From assembly GCA_900553885.1 (NCBI GenBank), contig USFD01000001.1, positions 42,937 through 106,936 on the forward strand: 64,000 bases of DNA, in the 5' to 3' direction. This document shows, one piece after another, positions 25,901 to 34,505 of this stretch. The translations under genes and the position numbers were made by a program. The number at the start of each line of letters is the position of its first letter. The stretch's first letter is position 1. The DNA comes from an uncultured Ruminococcus sp. (lineage in GTDB: Bacteria > Bacillota > Clostridia > Lachnospirales > Lachnospiraceae). The notes beneath the pieces are model-generated. The model worked only from the letters and a program-made list of their open reading frames with translations, made no database searches and had not been told where the DNA came from.

Positions 25901-27298
25901 CTAGAACGGGCCGTATCCGATTCCGTATGCGATCATTACCATCACAAATGCGCTGACTATAAATCCCAGATAAATCTTCCAGCAGAATTTCAGCCAGGAG
26001 CCGTAATCGACTCCGCACATAGACAGCTGGATCACTGCGCTGCCCGGCCAGAAGCTGTTTGTAATGCCATCGCCGTACTGATATGTCAGTACCAGTACCT
26101 GCTGGTTGATATTGAGGATCTTGCCCAGCGGCTGCAGGATCGGCATGACAATAACCGCCTTTCCGCTTCCCGATACAACCAGGAAATTAAAGAGAGTCAC
26201 AAAGATAAATATGATCAGAAGCGCAAGGATCGCGCTCTTATTCTGCAGAAGCTGCGCCATTCCATGCACAATGGTATCCATAATGCATGCCTGATTCATC
26301 AGCACGACTACTGACTGGGCAAGTCCCACTGCAAACGCTGCGGCAAATACCCGGACCGCACCTTTACAGAAGAGCTGGCACGCCTCGCTGGGTCCGAACC
26401 GGGAAATCACCGACAGCAGGATTCCCATAATTATATAGATCGCCGCAATCTGGGGGAAGGACCATCCCAGTCGGATGCAGCCGTATCCCTGAGCAATAAT
26501 AATTCCCAGGAAGACAAGAAGCCCCAGCACTTTTCTCACTGTCATTTCTTCCGCATCCGTCATCTGATCCCCTGCTTTCATATTCATATATTCATCCTTC
26601 ATCAGGCTCAGTTCCGGATTTTTCTTGATTTTCCGGCAGTATGCGTAAAGTCCCGCCAGGCCGATCACGTAGAATACCACCAGTCCCGCAGAACGGAACC
26701 CGATTCCCGAAAACAGCGGCAGCCCCACGATCTGCTGGGCCACTCCGGTGGTAAAGGTATTCATCAGTCCGGAAGTAAATCCCACCGTACTTCCCACAAT
26801 CGCAAGTCCGGTTCCGACCATCCGGTCATATCCCAGCGCAAATCCGATGGTTACGGCAAGGGGATAAAACGGATATGCCGCTTCGCCGTATCCCAGTACG
26901 CCGAAGATCACAAAGATTGTATAGAAGATGCAGACCACGGAAAATTCTTTTCCCTTTGTCTTCTTCAGAATCGCGTTGATCCCGGCTCCGAAAGCTCCGC
27001 TAACCTCCAGAAGATAAATCACTCCCGAACTGATAAAAAGCGTGCCCATAATCGTAGCGCCGTTTACGAATCCGGTATATACTGCTTCAAAATAATCCAT
27101 GAATCCAATGGGATTCTCATTTTCAACATAAGAAAATGTATCCGGATCAATTACGGTAATTCCCGCGCTGTCCTCGATCCTCTCATACATTCCGCTTGGT
27201 ATTATGTAGGACAGCACTACAATAAACAGCATAATAACAAGAAGAATGATAAATACATGGGGCATGTGAAAGCCCTTTTTTACTGCTTTCTGTTTCAT
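25901..27298 (-). CDS. YfcC-family (DcuC-like) anaerobic carboxylate/amino-acid transporter
   Basis: 465 residues with about 11-12 membrane segments. The N-terminus (KKGFHMPHVFIILLVIMLFI, VVLSYIIPSGMYER) and VFGVLGYGEAAYPFYPLAVT are typical of YfcC proteins in the C4-dicarboxylate DcuC superfamily. Members often sit beside M20 peptidases or arginine/ornithine genes and are likely amino-acid or peptide-derivative carriers. The ATG overlaps the stop of the M20 gene (ATGA), so the two are one transcriptional and translational unit; the substrate is probably released and then hydrolysed, or the reverse. Confidence 0.85.
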   Translation of the reverse strand: MKQKAVKKGFHMPHVFIILLVIMLFIVVLSYIIPSGMYERIEDSAGITVIDPDTFSYVENENPIGFMDYFEAVYTGFVNGATIMGTLFISSGVIYLLEVSGAFGAGINAILKKTKGKEFSVVCIFYTIFVIFGVLGYGEAAYPFYPLAVTIGFALGYDRMVGTGLAIVGSTVGFTSGLMNTFTTGVAQQIVGLPLFSGIGFRSAGLVVFYVIGLAGLYAYCRKIKKNPELSLMKDEYMNMKAGDQMTDAEEMTVRKVLGLLVFLGIIIAQGYGCIRLGWSFPQIAAIYIIMGILLSVISRFGPSEACQLFCKGAVRVFAAAFAVGLAQSVVVLMNQACIMDTIVHGMAQLLQNKSAILALLIIFIFVTLFNFLVVSGSGKAVIVMPILQPLGKILNINQQVLVLTYQYGDGITNSFWPGSAVIQLSMCGVDYGSWLKFCWKIYLGFIVSAFVMVMIAYGIGYGPF

Positions 27299-28551
27299 TT
27301 TTTCTTCTCCCTCCCGTGGTCTCTCAGCCAGGATACCGCCACATTGGCGTGCACTGCCGCTCCCAGTGGCAGTACGGCTTCATCCAGCACCATTCTGGGG
27401 CTGTGAAGCGGAGCATTTCCCGGCGCTCCTGCTCCGATAAATGCGAACATGCCCGGAACCTGTTCCGTCACATATCCGAAGTCCTCTGTTCCTGTCATGG
27501 GAGGAATCTGTTTCACATTGTCCTCTCCCACAATTTCACTGATATAGGGCACTGCCTCCCGGCAGAACGTCCCGTCCGTCCAGGTACAGGGCGTATGGAA
27601 AACAGTCATTTCGTATTCACCGTTCCATGCCTTTACATAATGATCCACCAGTTCCGGAATCCGCCGGGTCAGACGGGCTGCCGCCTCCACATCCTGGGTG
27701 CGCAGTCCGATATGAAGTTCCGCCTCATCCGGTATAATATTCACCGCAGTTCCTCCCTTCGCTACCCCGCAGGTCAGTGCCACGGTAGCGGCCGGATCTG
27801 CCTCCCGGGTCGCCAGAAGATTCACTGCCTGGTAAAGCTGATTCATAATCATCAGCGGATCCACGCAGAGCTGGGGCTGGGAACTGTGTCCCCCTTTGCC
27901 TTTTATCTTTACAATAAACGTATCCAGGGAAGACGAGTTGACTCCTACCGAATATCCTACCTGGCCGGTGGGATCCACGGACTGCACGTGCAGGCCGAAG
28001 GCTACATCCGGTTTCGGGTTTTCCAGAGCCCCGTTTTCCACCAGGATACGGGCTCCCGCGCCGGTTTCCTCCCCGGGCTGGAACATCAGCTTCACTGTTC
28101 CTTCCAGCTCATCTTCCATTTCCTTTAAGATCTGTGCAGCTCCCAGCAGCATGGCCGCATGACTGTCATGGCCGCACATGTGGCTGTATCCGCTTTCCGA
28201 GCGGAAGTCCAGATCATTTTCTTCCCGGAGAGGAAGGGCATCTATATCTGCACGCAGCAGGATACAGGGTTCTCCCTTCCCGATTACAGCGGTTACTCCT
28301 GTGGCCCGCTCCATCCGGGGAAACCCTGCACTGATATAATCTTCTGTCATCTTCTCCGGCAGCGGTCCCCCGCAGGGCTGCCAGGAAATTCCCATCTGAT
28401 CCAGCCGGCTGCAGATATAGGCGGTAGTCTGAGGCACATCGGTTCCGATTTCCGGAATCTGATGCAGATATCTCCGGTCCTCTCTGATCTGCCCGAACAG
28501 TTCCTCCGCCCGTTTCTTTATCCTTCCGGCTGTCTTCTGCTCATTTTCCAT
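27295..28551 (-). CDS. M20-family amidohydrolase (N-acyl amino acid / aminobenzoyl-glutamate hydrolase type)
   Basis: 418 residues from ATG 28551 (MENEQKTAGR), chosen because GGAG lies 6 nt upstream; the frame extends 14 codons further without a ribosome site. Metal ligands are visible: ILLRADIDALPL (Asp), YSHMCGHDSHAAMLLG (Cys/His-His), FQPGEETGAGARILVENGAL (catalytic Glu pair), GLHVQS, and a C-terminal HSPRMVLDEAV. This is the IAA-amino-acid hydrolase / hippurate hydrolase branch. It probably deacylates an N-acyl amino acid handled by the coupled YfcC transporter. Confidence 0.87.
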   Translation of the reverse strand: MENEQKTAGRIKKRAEELFGQIREDRRYLHQIPEIGTDVPQTTAYICSRLDQMGISWQPCGGPLPEKMTEDYISAGFPRMERATGVTAVIGKGEPCILLRADIDALPLREENDLDFRSESGYSHMCGHDSHAAMLLGAAQILKEMEDELEGTVKLMFQPGEETGAGARILVENGALENPKPDVAFGLHVQSVDPTGQVGYSVGVNSSSLDTFIVKIKGKGGHSSQPQLCVDPLMIMNQLYQAVNLLATREADPAATVALTCGVAKGGTAVNIIPDEAELHIGLRTQDVEAAARLTRRIPELVDHYVKAWNGEYEMTVFHTPCTWTDGTFCREAVPYISEIVGEDNVKQIPPMTGTEDFGYVTEQVPGMFAFIGAGAPGNAPLHSPRMVLDEAVLPLGAAVHANVAVSWLRDHGREKKK

Positions 28552-28858
28552 AATGATCTCCTTAAAATACAAAGAACTCCGAATTTCTGACATTCCACCT
28601 TCGGAGTTCTTTTTATAATTATAACTGTTAATGAATAATTATTCTAATGTTATCACTTTCCCCGGAATTTATCAATGTTTCTGTTAAGATTTCGCAAAAT
28701 TATGTAAAATTATGTCTGATATTCACAGCCCCGGATCTGATCCGGAATTTCTCTCCGAAAGTGAATCACATCCTGACAAATCGCTCTACTTCTGGTATGA
28801 TTATAACATCGGCATGTGAAATGCTGAGCCGTTTTAAACAAAAGGAGTGTGAAATATT
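28552..28858. other. 307-bp divergent region between M20 and YtcJ-like genes
   Basis: Apart from the hairpin at 28571-28612 the region is AT-rich with no gene. Rightward, a TATGATTATAAC stretch around 28794-28806 may hold a promoter -10 for the amidohydrolase operon. Confidence 0.4.
28571..28612. terminator. Perfect 13-bp hairpin in the leader of the M20 gene
   Basis: AAAGAACTCCGAA (28571-28583) and TTCGGAGTTCTTT (28600-28612), loop 16 nt. Read rightward it is followed by a T-run like a terminator, but no rightward gene precedes it; read leftward it lies 20 nt before the M20 start codon. It may be an attenuator-like leader or a block on antisense transcription into the divergent operon. Confidence 0.6.
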
Positions 28859-30478
28859 ATGTCATCAGACAGACACTTATTTATGAATGGAAATATTTTT
28901 ACCTCTGACAGCGAACAGCCTTACGCGGATGCGATGGCCGTGGAAAACGGACGTATTCTCTGGATCGGAAAGCAGTCGGAAATACCGGACTCTCTCTCCT
29001 CCTGTTCTTCTGTCACTGATCTGGGCGGCCGGAGAGTTATTCCCGGATTTATCGACGCCCATATGCATCCGGCCATGCTGGCAGACATGCGCAAACAGAT
29101 TACGGTTATGCCTCCGGAGATCAATTCTATCGAAGAACTTGTGGCAGCCATAAAAAAGCGCCGGGAAACACAGACAGAAGGGGAATGGATCAGCGGCTGG
29201 GGCTATGACGAACATGGCCTGAAGGAACAGCGCTCTCCAAACAGATACGACCTGGACCGGGGCTGCAGCGATTCGCCGGTCTATATGCTGCGCACCTGCG
29301 CCCATATCTGCTGCGTGAACAGTATGGCCCTGAAACTGGCAGGGATTGACCGGAACACACCGGATCCGCCGGGCGGTGAAATCGAGCGCGGTGAAGACGG
29401 AGAGCCTACCGGCGTACTCAAAGAAAATGCCCGCAGCCTTGTCTCTGTCCTGCTGCCCCCTGAGTCCCGGGAACAGAAAGTGCAGAATCTTCTGGAGCTG
29501 GGCGATCTGCTCACTTCCCAGGGCATTACAGCCGTCTGCGATATGGGCAACCTGGACCACGAAGATAATCTGCCCATCTATGAGGCGGCAGCAGAAAAGG
29601 GCTTCCGCCAGCATGTAGGCGTCTATTATATGTGGGATTTCTTTGCGGATGACAAAGACTTCCATATACCGCCGGAACTTCTGGACCGGAACCGTTCCAT
29701 TTTCGCAGCAGGGCTGAAGCTGATCGGCGATGGCAGCGTCTCCGGGCGGACTGCCTGGATGAACCGGCCTTACCCCGGCACAGATGATGAATACGGCATT
29801 TCCGTATGCAGTGATGATCTGGTGGAATCTGCCGTTTCCTTCTGTAAGAAAAACCACTGTCAGCTCTCCATGCACGCCATGGGCGGACGGGCAATCTCCC
29901 GGATGATCGACCGGGCCTGCCGGGAAGAAAAATGGACACCGGATGGCATCCCCTACGTCAGAATCGAACACGCCACAGATCCCTCCGACGACAGTCTGAA
30001 AAAGGCCGCCGGACATGGTATTTCTTTTGTGACACAGCCCATTTTCCTGTACGCCGAAAGCAAGAGCTATCTGTCCAATCTGGGGCAGGAATGGACCCGC
30101 CGGTGCTACCCCATCCGCCATATTCTGGAGGGAGGCGTTGTACTTGGATTTTCTACAGATGCTCCGGCTACTTTCTGGGCCGTGCCTTCTGATCCCTTCC
30201 CGGGCATCAAACTGGCGGTAACCCGCACCGCGGCTGACGGCACCGACTGCGGCAGAGATCAGGCGGTAGACGCAGAAACCGCCGTAAAACTTTACACCGA
30301 TGGAGCAGCACAGGCCGCAGGCTTCCCGGATATGGGAAAACTCATTCCCGGATATCGGGCGGACTTTGCAGTACTCAGTGATGATATTCTGCATATTTCT
30401 CCGGAAAAGATCGATCAGATCCGGGTGGAGGAAACTTATATCAGCGGAGAATGTGTTTACCGCCGGAACGGAAAATAA
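28859..30478 (+). CDS. YtcJ-like metal-dependent amidohydrolase (amidohydrolase 3 family)
   Basis: 539 residues. VIPGFIDAHMHPAMLADMRK gives the HxH metal motif after the N-terminal composite domain; CQLSMHAMGGRAISRMID and RIEHATD supply further histidines, and LGFSTDAPATFWAVPSDPFP the catalytic Asp. The C-terminus GYRADFAVLSDDI closes the composite domain. The family includes formamide deformylases and many enzymes of unknown substrate. It is followed 33 nt later by the TIGR00300 gene, and both are divergent from the M20/YfcC pair; together they suggest catabolism of an amino-acid derivative such as an acyl-ornithine or arginine compound (inference). AAAGGAGTG precedes the ATG. Confidence 0.85.
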   Translation: MSSDRHLFMNGNIFTSDSEQPYADAMAVENGRILWIGKQSEIPDSLSSCSSVTDLGGRRVIPGFIDAHMHPAMLADMRKQITVMPPEINSIEELVAAIKKRRETQTEGEWISGWGYDEHGLKEQRSPNRYDLDRGCSDSPVYMLRTCAHICCVNSMALKLAGIDRNTPDPPGGEIERGEDGEPTGVLKENARSLVSVLLPPESREQKVQNLLELGDLLTSQGITAVCDMGNLDHEDNLPIYEAAAEKGFRQHVGVYYMWDFFADDKDFHIPPELLDRNRSIFAAGLKLIGDGSVSGRTAWMNRPYPGTDDEYGISVCSDDLVESAVSFCKKNHCQLSMHAMGGRAISRMIDRACREEKWTPDGIPYVRIEHATDPSDDSLKKAAGHGISFVTQPIFLYAESKSYLSNLGQEWTRRCYPIRHILEGGVVLGFSTDAPATFWAVPSDPFPGIKLAVTRTAADGTDCGRDQAVDAETAVKLYTDGAAQAAGFPDMGKLIPGYRADFAVLSDDILHISPEKIDQIRVEETYISGECVYRRNGK

Positions 30479-30511
30479 ACATCGAATAATGAAAGAAAAG
30501 AGGAAAGATAT

Positions 30512-31606
30512 ATGTTTGAATTACCACGCTACAAAGAACCTGATTTTTCAGATTCCAGATTTGCCAACGCGCCGGACGCCGCATGGGAGGAAGTGACTAT
30601 TGACGGCGTTGCCCCGGAAAACTATCACAGTACGTCCATGTATCCGGAGTATTTTAAGATAAACGGAACCTGGACCCTTGCCAGAGAAAGCCGGATGGAC
30701 TCCAGTGTCGTCCTCCGGGACAGCGGAGAGCTGGATGTAGTGGAAAACCGCAACCTGAAAAAGGGAGACAAAGTCATCCTGGGACGTACCGAAAACGGGG
30801 AAGAAGGCATCTATCTGCACAGCACCGGCTTCGAATCCCCGGAGGAAACAGAAAGTGATCAGTTTGTATTCCGCCAGGGCCGAAGCCGAGAGACCTCCTT
30901 CGCCCGGGACTATGACCGTTTATTTGAGCTGCTCAGATATGAAAAAGAGCACGGAAACATTCTCTGGGTTATGGGACCTGCTTTCTCCTTTGACGCTGAC
31001 GCCAGAAGAGCTATGCAGGCCATGATAGAGCACGGATATGTGGACGGTCTTATGGCCGGAAACGCCCTGGCCACCCACGATCTGGAAGGCTCCATGTTCC
31101 ACACAGCTCTGGGACAGGATATCTACACGCAGAAATCCCATCCCAACGGCCACTACAATCATCTGGATGTCATCAACCGGGTACGCAGAAGCGGCTCCAT
31201 CGCCCGGTTTGTGGAGGACTATAACATTGACAACGGAATCATGTACAGCTGTGTAAAAAACAATGTTCCTTTTGTTCTTACCGGTTCTATCCGAGATGAC
31301 GGACCTCTGCCGGAGGTTATCGGAGACGCTTACGCGGGACAGACTGCAATGCGCGGCATGGTGAAGAAAGCCACCACCGTAATCTGCCTTGCCACCATGC
31401 TCCATACTATTGCTACAGGAAACATGACTCCCTCCTACCGGGTACTGGAGGACGGCACAGTCCGTCCGGTCTTCCTCTACACCGTAGACGCAGACGAATT
31501 CGTGGTAAACAAACTGCTGGACAGAGGCAGCCTGGCAGCCACAACAATTGTAACCAATGTACAGGACTTCATTATGATCGTAGCCAAAGGAGTGGGGATT
31601 CTGTAA
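30512..31606 (+). CDS. TIGR00300 / LOR-SDH-like protein (archaeal-type ornithine cyclodeaminase family)
   Basis: 364 residues. The N-terminal segment (FELPRYKEPDFSDSRF) is followed by a Rossmann-like part: GNILWVMGPAFSFDADARRA, DGLMAGNALATHDLEGSMFH, GSIRDDGPLPEVIGDAYAGQ and a conserved C-terminus TTIVTNVQDFIMIVAKGVG. This matches the family containing the methanogen ornithine cyclodeaminase MMP1218 and the plant-type LOR/SDH domain. The likely reaction is an NAD-dependent deamination of ornithine or a relative, but the substrate is not proven by sequence. It is the last gene of the operon; the long hairpin element A starts directly after its stop. Confidence 0.78.
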   Translation: MFELPRYKEPDFSDSRFANAPDAAWEEVTIDGVAPENYHSTSMYPEYFKINGTWTLARESRMDSSVVLRDSGELDVVENRNLKKGDKVILGRTENGEEGIYLHSTGFESPEETESDQFVFRQGRSRETSFARDYDRLFELLRYEKEHGNILWVMGPAFSFDADARRAMQAMIEHGYVDGLMAGNALATHDLEGSMFHTALGQDIYTQKSHPNGHYNHLDVINRVRRSGSIARFVEDYNIDNGIMYSCVKNNVPFVLTGSIRDDGPLPEVIGDAYAGQTAMRGMVKKATTVICLATMLHTIATGNMTPSYRVLEDGTVRPVFLYTVDADEFVVNKLLDRGSLAATTIVTNVQDFIMIVAKGVGIL

Positions 31607-31957
31607 TCTGCGGCTGACGGAGGCTGAGATCCGGAGATCGGCCGAAACCACCGGGATACCGGGAATGGGAGACGTATTCCGGGGGAAGAGGTGGGGAAGT
31701 TCGGTTCCGTTACCACGGCTAAGTAAAACTAACAACCGGGAATCAGGCTAAAAACAAGATTCACAATGGCAACTCGCGTTCCGCTCGAACAGTCCCATTG
31801 TGAATCTTAACGCCTGATTCCCGGTTTTAAGTTTTACTAAAGCCGTTCAAAAGTCACCGACCTCCCCCACCTCTTCCCCCGGAAAGCCGCATCCATCCGT
31901 CCGTATCCCGCCGCTTTCTGCGGTTCTTCGGACAATCAGACTCCTCGTCAGCTGCAG
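31607..31957 (-). repeat. Long hairpin element A (class 1)
   Basis: A 350-bp imperfect palindrome from the base after the TIGR00300 stop. Exact paired blocks: 31677-31696 with 31865-31884 (20 bp), 31722-31730 with 31830-31838, 31734-31748 with 31812-31826 (15 bp), 31756-31769 with 31795-31808 (14 bp). Loop 31770-31794 carries the family motif (minus-strand form TTCGAGCGGAACGCGAG). The asymmetric internal loop is TAAAAAC (31749-31755) opposite AAC (31809-31811). The strand given is the one on which related stems gain G-U pairs. Confidence 0.85.
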
Positions 31958-32124
31958 ATCACAGAAAAAAAGAAGCACTCCCTGCCGGTTGTGCTTCGCT
32001 TCTTATCCTTCCGTCCGGCTACTGTACGGAAGTTATGATTTCTGTGTTTCCATTCCAGGCTCTTGCCTCCATACCGGTCCGGGCCCTTCTCCGATGCTCT
32101 TCCGTCTTCTCCCACTTTCTCTTC
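31958..32124. other. Spacer between hairpins A and B
   Basis: Contains a small hairpin, AGAAGCAC / GTGCTTC (31970-32000). Read on the minus strand it shares GAAGACGGA, GAAATCAT, CAGTAGCCG and GGATAAGAA, in that order, with the spacer between D and E, supporting a common origin of both loci. Confidence 0.55.
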
Positions 32125-32300
32125 CATCCGCTGAGATTCGGAATCGGCGATCGGAAAGAACAGCCTTGAGGCCGTGGTGTGGTGGCAGAGGACCGCTGCG
32201 TCTGCGGTCCGAACGAAAGTGCGTCCTCTGCCATCACACCACGGCCTCATGGCGTCCCCTCTCCTATACGCGATTCTGACCATCTCAACGGATCAGAATC
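32125..32300 (+). repeat. Long hairpin element B (class 2)
   Basis: A 27-bp stem, 32167-32193 with 32223-32249, with one position that is G-U on the plus strand. Looser outer pairing reaches into the stop codon of the aldose-epimerase gene. The loop contains GCGGTCCGAACGAAAGTGC and CGCTGCG, matching element D. It is divergent from A. Confidence 0.8.
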
Positions 32301-33154
32301 TCATAGTTCTGCTGGAATTTTTCTCCTCCTGCCACTTTATTGACACCTGGTTTTTCTGAGAGTTCGGATGTAAATCCCATATTGTCGCATCTTCCCATCC
32401 ATGGTTCCAGGCATACGAACGGCGCGTCTTTTACGGACCAGATTCCGAAGTTCGGGAATCCCTGGCACTTCAGCCCCACATAGGGCGTGCGGTCTTTATG
32501 GCACAGCCACACTTCTTCAATCTGGCCGCCGTCAAAGATCATAGCGTCTCTATCAAACATTTCTTCTGTCACCGGAACATATCCCTCATCCAGCTTCAGC
32601 TGATAAACAGTGTCCGGATCCGCCGCTCCCTGAGGCAGAGCAAGGCGGATGTAGTTCAGTGCATCTTTTCCCGGGAACCACAGCAGATAATCTGACTTCT
32701 TCCCGTCTTTTTCCGCGAAACGAAATGCCGGATGGCCGCCGATTGTAAAATACATGGTTTCATCTGCGGGATTTTTCACTTCCCATATTACCTGTATTCC
32801 TTCCTCTTTCAGGACATATGTAATCACAAGTTCAAAATCAAAAGGATATACTTCCTTTGTATCTTCTGTAGAGACAAGAAGAAATGAGGCTTTCCCTTTT
32901 CCGGAAGCAATACAGCGGAACTCGTTGTCCCTGGCGAACCCGTGCTGGGCAGTGGGATACTGAATGCCGTTAATAAGCACCGTATTCCGGTATGTTTTTC
33001 CTACATTCGGAAAGAGTACCGGTGAATGGCGTTTCCAGTATGCCGGGTCTCCTTCCCAGAGAACGTCGGTTTCTGTCTTTTTGTCGTAAATACGGGTCAG
33101 TTCCGCTCCCAGTTCTGCTATTTCAACACAGAACCGTTCATTTTCAAGTCTCAT
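32285..33154 (-). CDS. Aldose 1-epimerase family protein (LacX-like)
   Basis: 289 residues. The galactose-mutarotase fold is recognised from HSPVLFPNVGKTYRNTVLIN near the N-terminus, YFTIGGHPAFRFAEKDGKKS (His of the active site) and FVCLEPWMGRCDN (Glu/Trp). This subfamily (YphB/LacX) interconverts alpha and beta sugar anomers; the natural sugar is unknown. GGAGGAG precedes the ATG. The gene is alone; hairpin element B overlaps its stop codon, so the outer stem of B is partly coding. Confidence 0.87.
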   Translation of the reverse strand: MRLENERFCVEIAELGAELTRIYDKKTETDVLWEGDPAYWKRHSPVLFPNVGKTYRNTVLINGIQYPTAQHGFARDNEFRCIASGKGKASFLLVSTEDTKEVYPFDFELVITYVLKEEGIQVIWEVKNPADETMYFTIGGHPAFRFAEKDGKKSDYLLWFPGKDALNYIRLALPQGAADPDTVYQLKLDEGYVPVTEEMFDRDAMIFDGGQIEEVWLCHKDRTPYVGLKCQGFPNFGIWSVKDAPFVCLEPWMGRCDNMGFTSELSEKPGVNKVAGGEKFQQNYEILIR

Positions 33155-33214
33155 ACAGTTCTCCTCCTTCAGATAATCTGTTTTACATCAGCAGTATTCC
33201 TGCCGTAAATCCGG

Positions 33215-34429
33215 TTATTCCCCGGTGTTTTCAGAACCGGTATCCTGTGCGCTTCCATCATCTGAACTGCTGTTATCGGATGTGCTGCTGCCATCAGACG
33301 TGCTGCCGTCATCGGATGTGCTGCTGTCATCAGACGTGCCGCTGTCATTGGAAGTACTGCTGTCTGAACCGGTATCTTCTGTTGTGGTATCTGTCTGCTC
33401 TACCTGAACACACTGGTCAACCAGATACTGCATCACAGCATCCTGACGGATTACATCTTTCAGGAGATCCTCTCCCACTGATTCCGTATATTCCTCCACA
33501 TCTGTCGTGCCGGCCATGGCCGCATAACGGGCCATCGCTTTCTGATATTCTTCTTCTGTAGGCTCCAGATCCAGTTTGTCTGCCAGAAGCTTAACCGCTT
33601 CCTTCATCTTTACAACATTCTGAGCGCTCTCCTTCATCTGAGCGTCAAAATCTTCTCTGCTCATGCCCATATAATTTTCAATAAATGTATCCAGATCAAG
33701 CCCTGCGCTTACTGCATACTGATTGTAGTATGCTTCTCCCTCGGAAATCTGATCCTCTACCTCGCCCTCCGGATATTTCTTTGCCTCTACCTGTGCAAGG
33801 AATGCATCCTGCATTTCCGTTGCCAGCTGCTGATCGACACAATAATCACGGATTTCTTCTTTATACTCGTCAACAGTGTCAGACTTATCACTGTTTTCCT
33901 GTACCCATTCATCTGTCAGTTCCGGAACCTCAGACGTATAGATCTCATTCAGTACAATATGGAAGTCTGCAACTTTGCCGGACAGATCCTCCGTATATTC
34001 CTCCGGGAACTGAACCTGGATATCAAATTCGTCCCCTGTTTTATGACCGACAATCTGTTCCTCAAATCCTTTATAGTCGTCTGTCGGTCCGATCATTAAA
34101 CCGGATCCGAGCTGGAGATCGTATCCCTGTGCTGATCCGCCGCTGAATTCTTCCCCGTCTATGGAGCCTTTGAAGTCGATATTTACCATATCGCCTTCCT
34201 CAGCCGCTCTGTCCGTAACCGTCTCCTGTTTCACTGTCATCTGCAGACGAAGCTGGATTTCCGAATCGATATCGTCATCGGTTATATCCTCCGGCAGCAC
34301 CTGAGGAACTTCGATTCCCTTATACTGCTTTACCGTCACATATTCATTTGACAGTTCTCCTCCTGAGCATCCGGCAAGTGAAGCTGCCAGGACGCCTGCC
34401 ATAAGTACTGTAATCAGTTTCTTTTTCAT
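33215..34429 (-). CDS. Trigger-factor-like lipoprotein with FKBP domain
   Basis: 404 residues from ATG 34429 (MKKKLITVLMAGVLAASLAG C): a lipoprotein signal with lipobox LAGC at 18-21; AAGGAGAAG lies upstream, better than the longer frame. Then a PPIase FKBP part (EGDMVNIDFKGSIDGEEFSG, VGHKTGDEFDIQVQFPEEYT) and the trigger-factor C-terminal helical domain (LTDEWVQENSDKSDTVDEYK onward). The last 50 residues are an S/T/D/G repeat (repeated TSDDGS/TSDDSS). Cytoplasmic trigger factor is ribosome-bound; this version is exported and lipid-anchored and probably folds secreted proteins, like PrsA. Confidence 0.87.
   Translation of the reverse strand: MKKKLITVLMAGVLAASLAGCSGGELSNEYVTVKQYKGIEVPQVLPEDITDDDIDSEIQLRLQMTVKQETVTDRAAEEGDMVNIDFKGSIDGEEFSGGSAQGYDLQLGSGLMIGPTDDYKGFEEQIVGHKTGDEFDIQVQFPEEYTEDLSGKVADFHIVLNEIYTSEVPELTDEWVQENSDKSDTVDEYKEEIRDYCVDQQLATEMQDAFLAQVEAKKYPEGEVEDQISEGEAYYNQYAVSAGLDLDTFIENYMGMSREDFDAQMKESAQNVVKMKEAVKLLADKLDLEPTEEEYQKAMARYAAMAGTTDVEEYTESVGEDLLKDVIRQDAVMQYLVDQCVQVEQTDTTTEDTGSDSSTSNDSGTSDDSSTSDDGSTSDGSSTSDNSSSDDGSAQDTGSENTGE
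33240..33375 (-). repeat. Ser/Thr/Asp-rich tandem repeat in the lipoprotein tail
   Basis: Degenerate 12- to 24-bp units (CATCAGACGTGCTGC / CATCGGATGTGCTGC on the plus strand) encode alternating TSDDSS and TSDDGS. It probably forms a flexible, negatively charged spacer at the cell surface. Confidence 0.75.
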
Positions 34430-34505
34430 TGTTCTTCTCCTTTTTTCCGCGCTGTGTTTTTCTGCGCTGTATTTTATTTTCATCCGGCCTGTTTCCCCGC
34501 CTCTT

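Noticed and set aside
28877..30394. A 505-codon open frame on the minus strand
   Set aside because: It lies wholly antisense to the YtcJ-like amidohydrolase, whose motifs are complete; the text is rich in His/Cys/Arg runs typical of shadow frames of GC-rich coding sequence.
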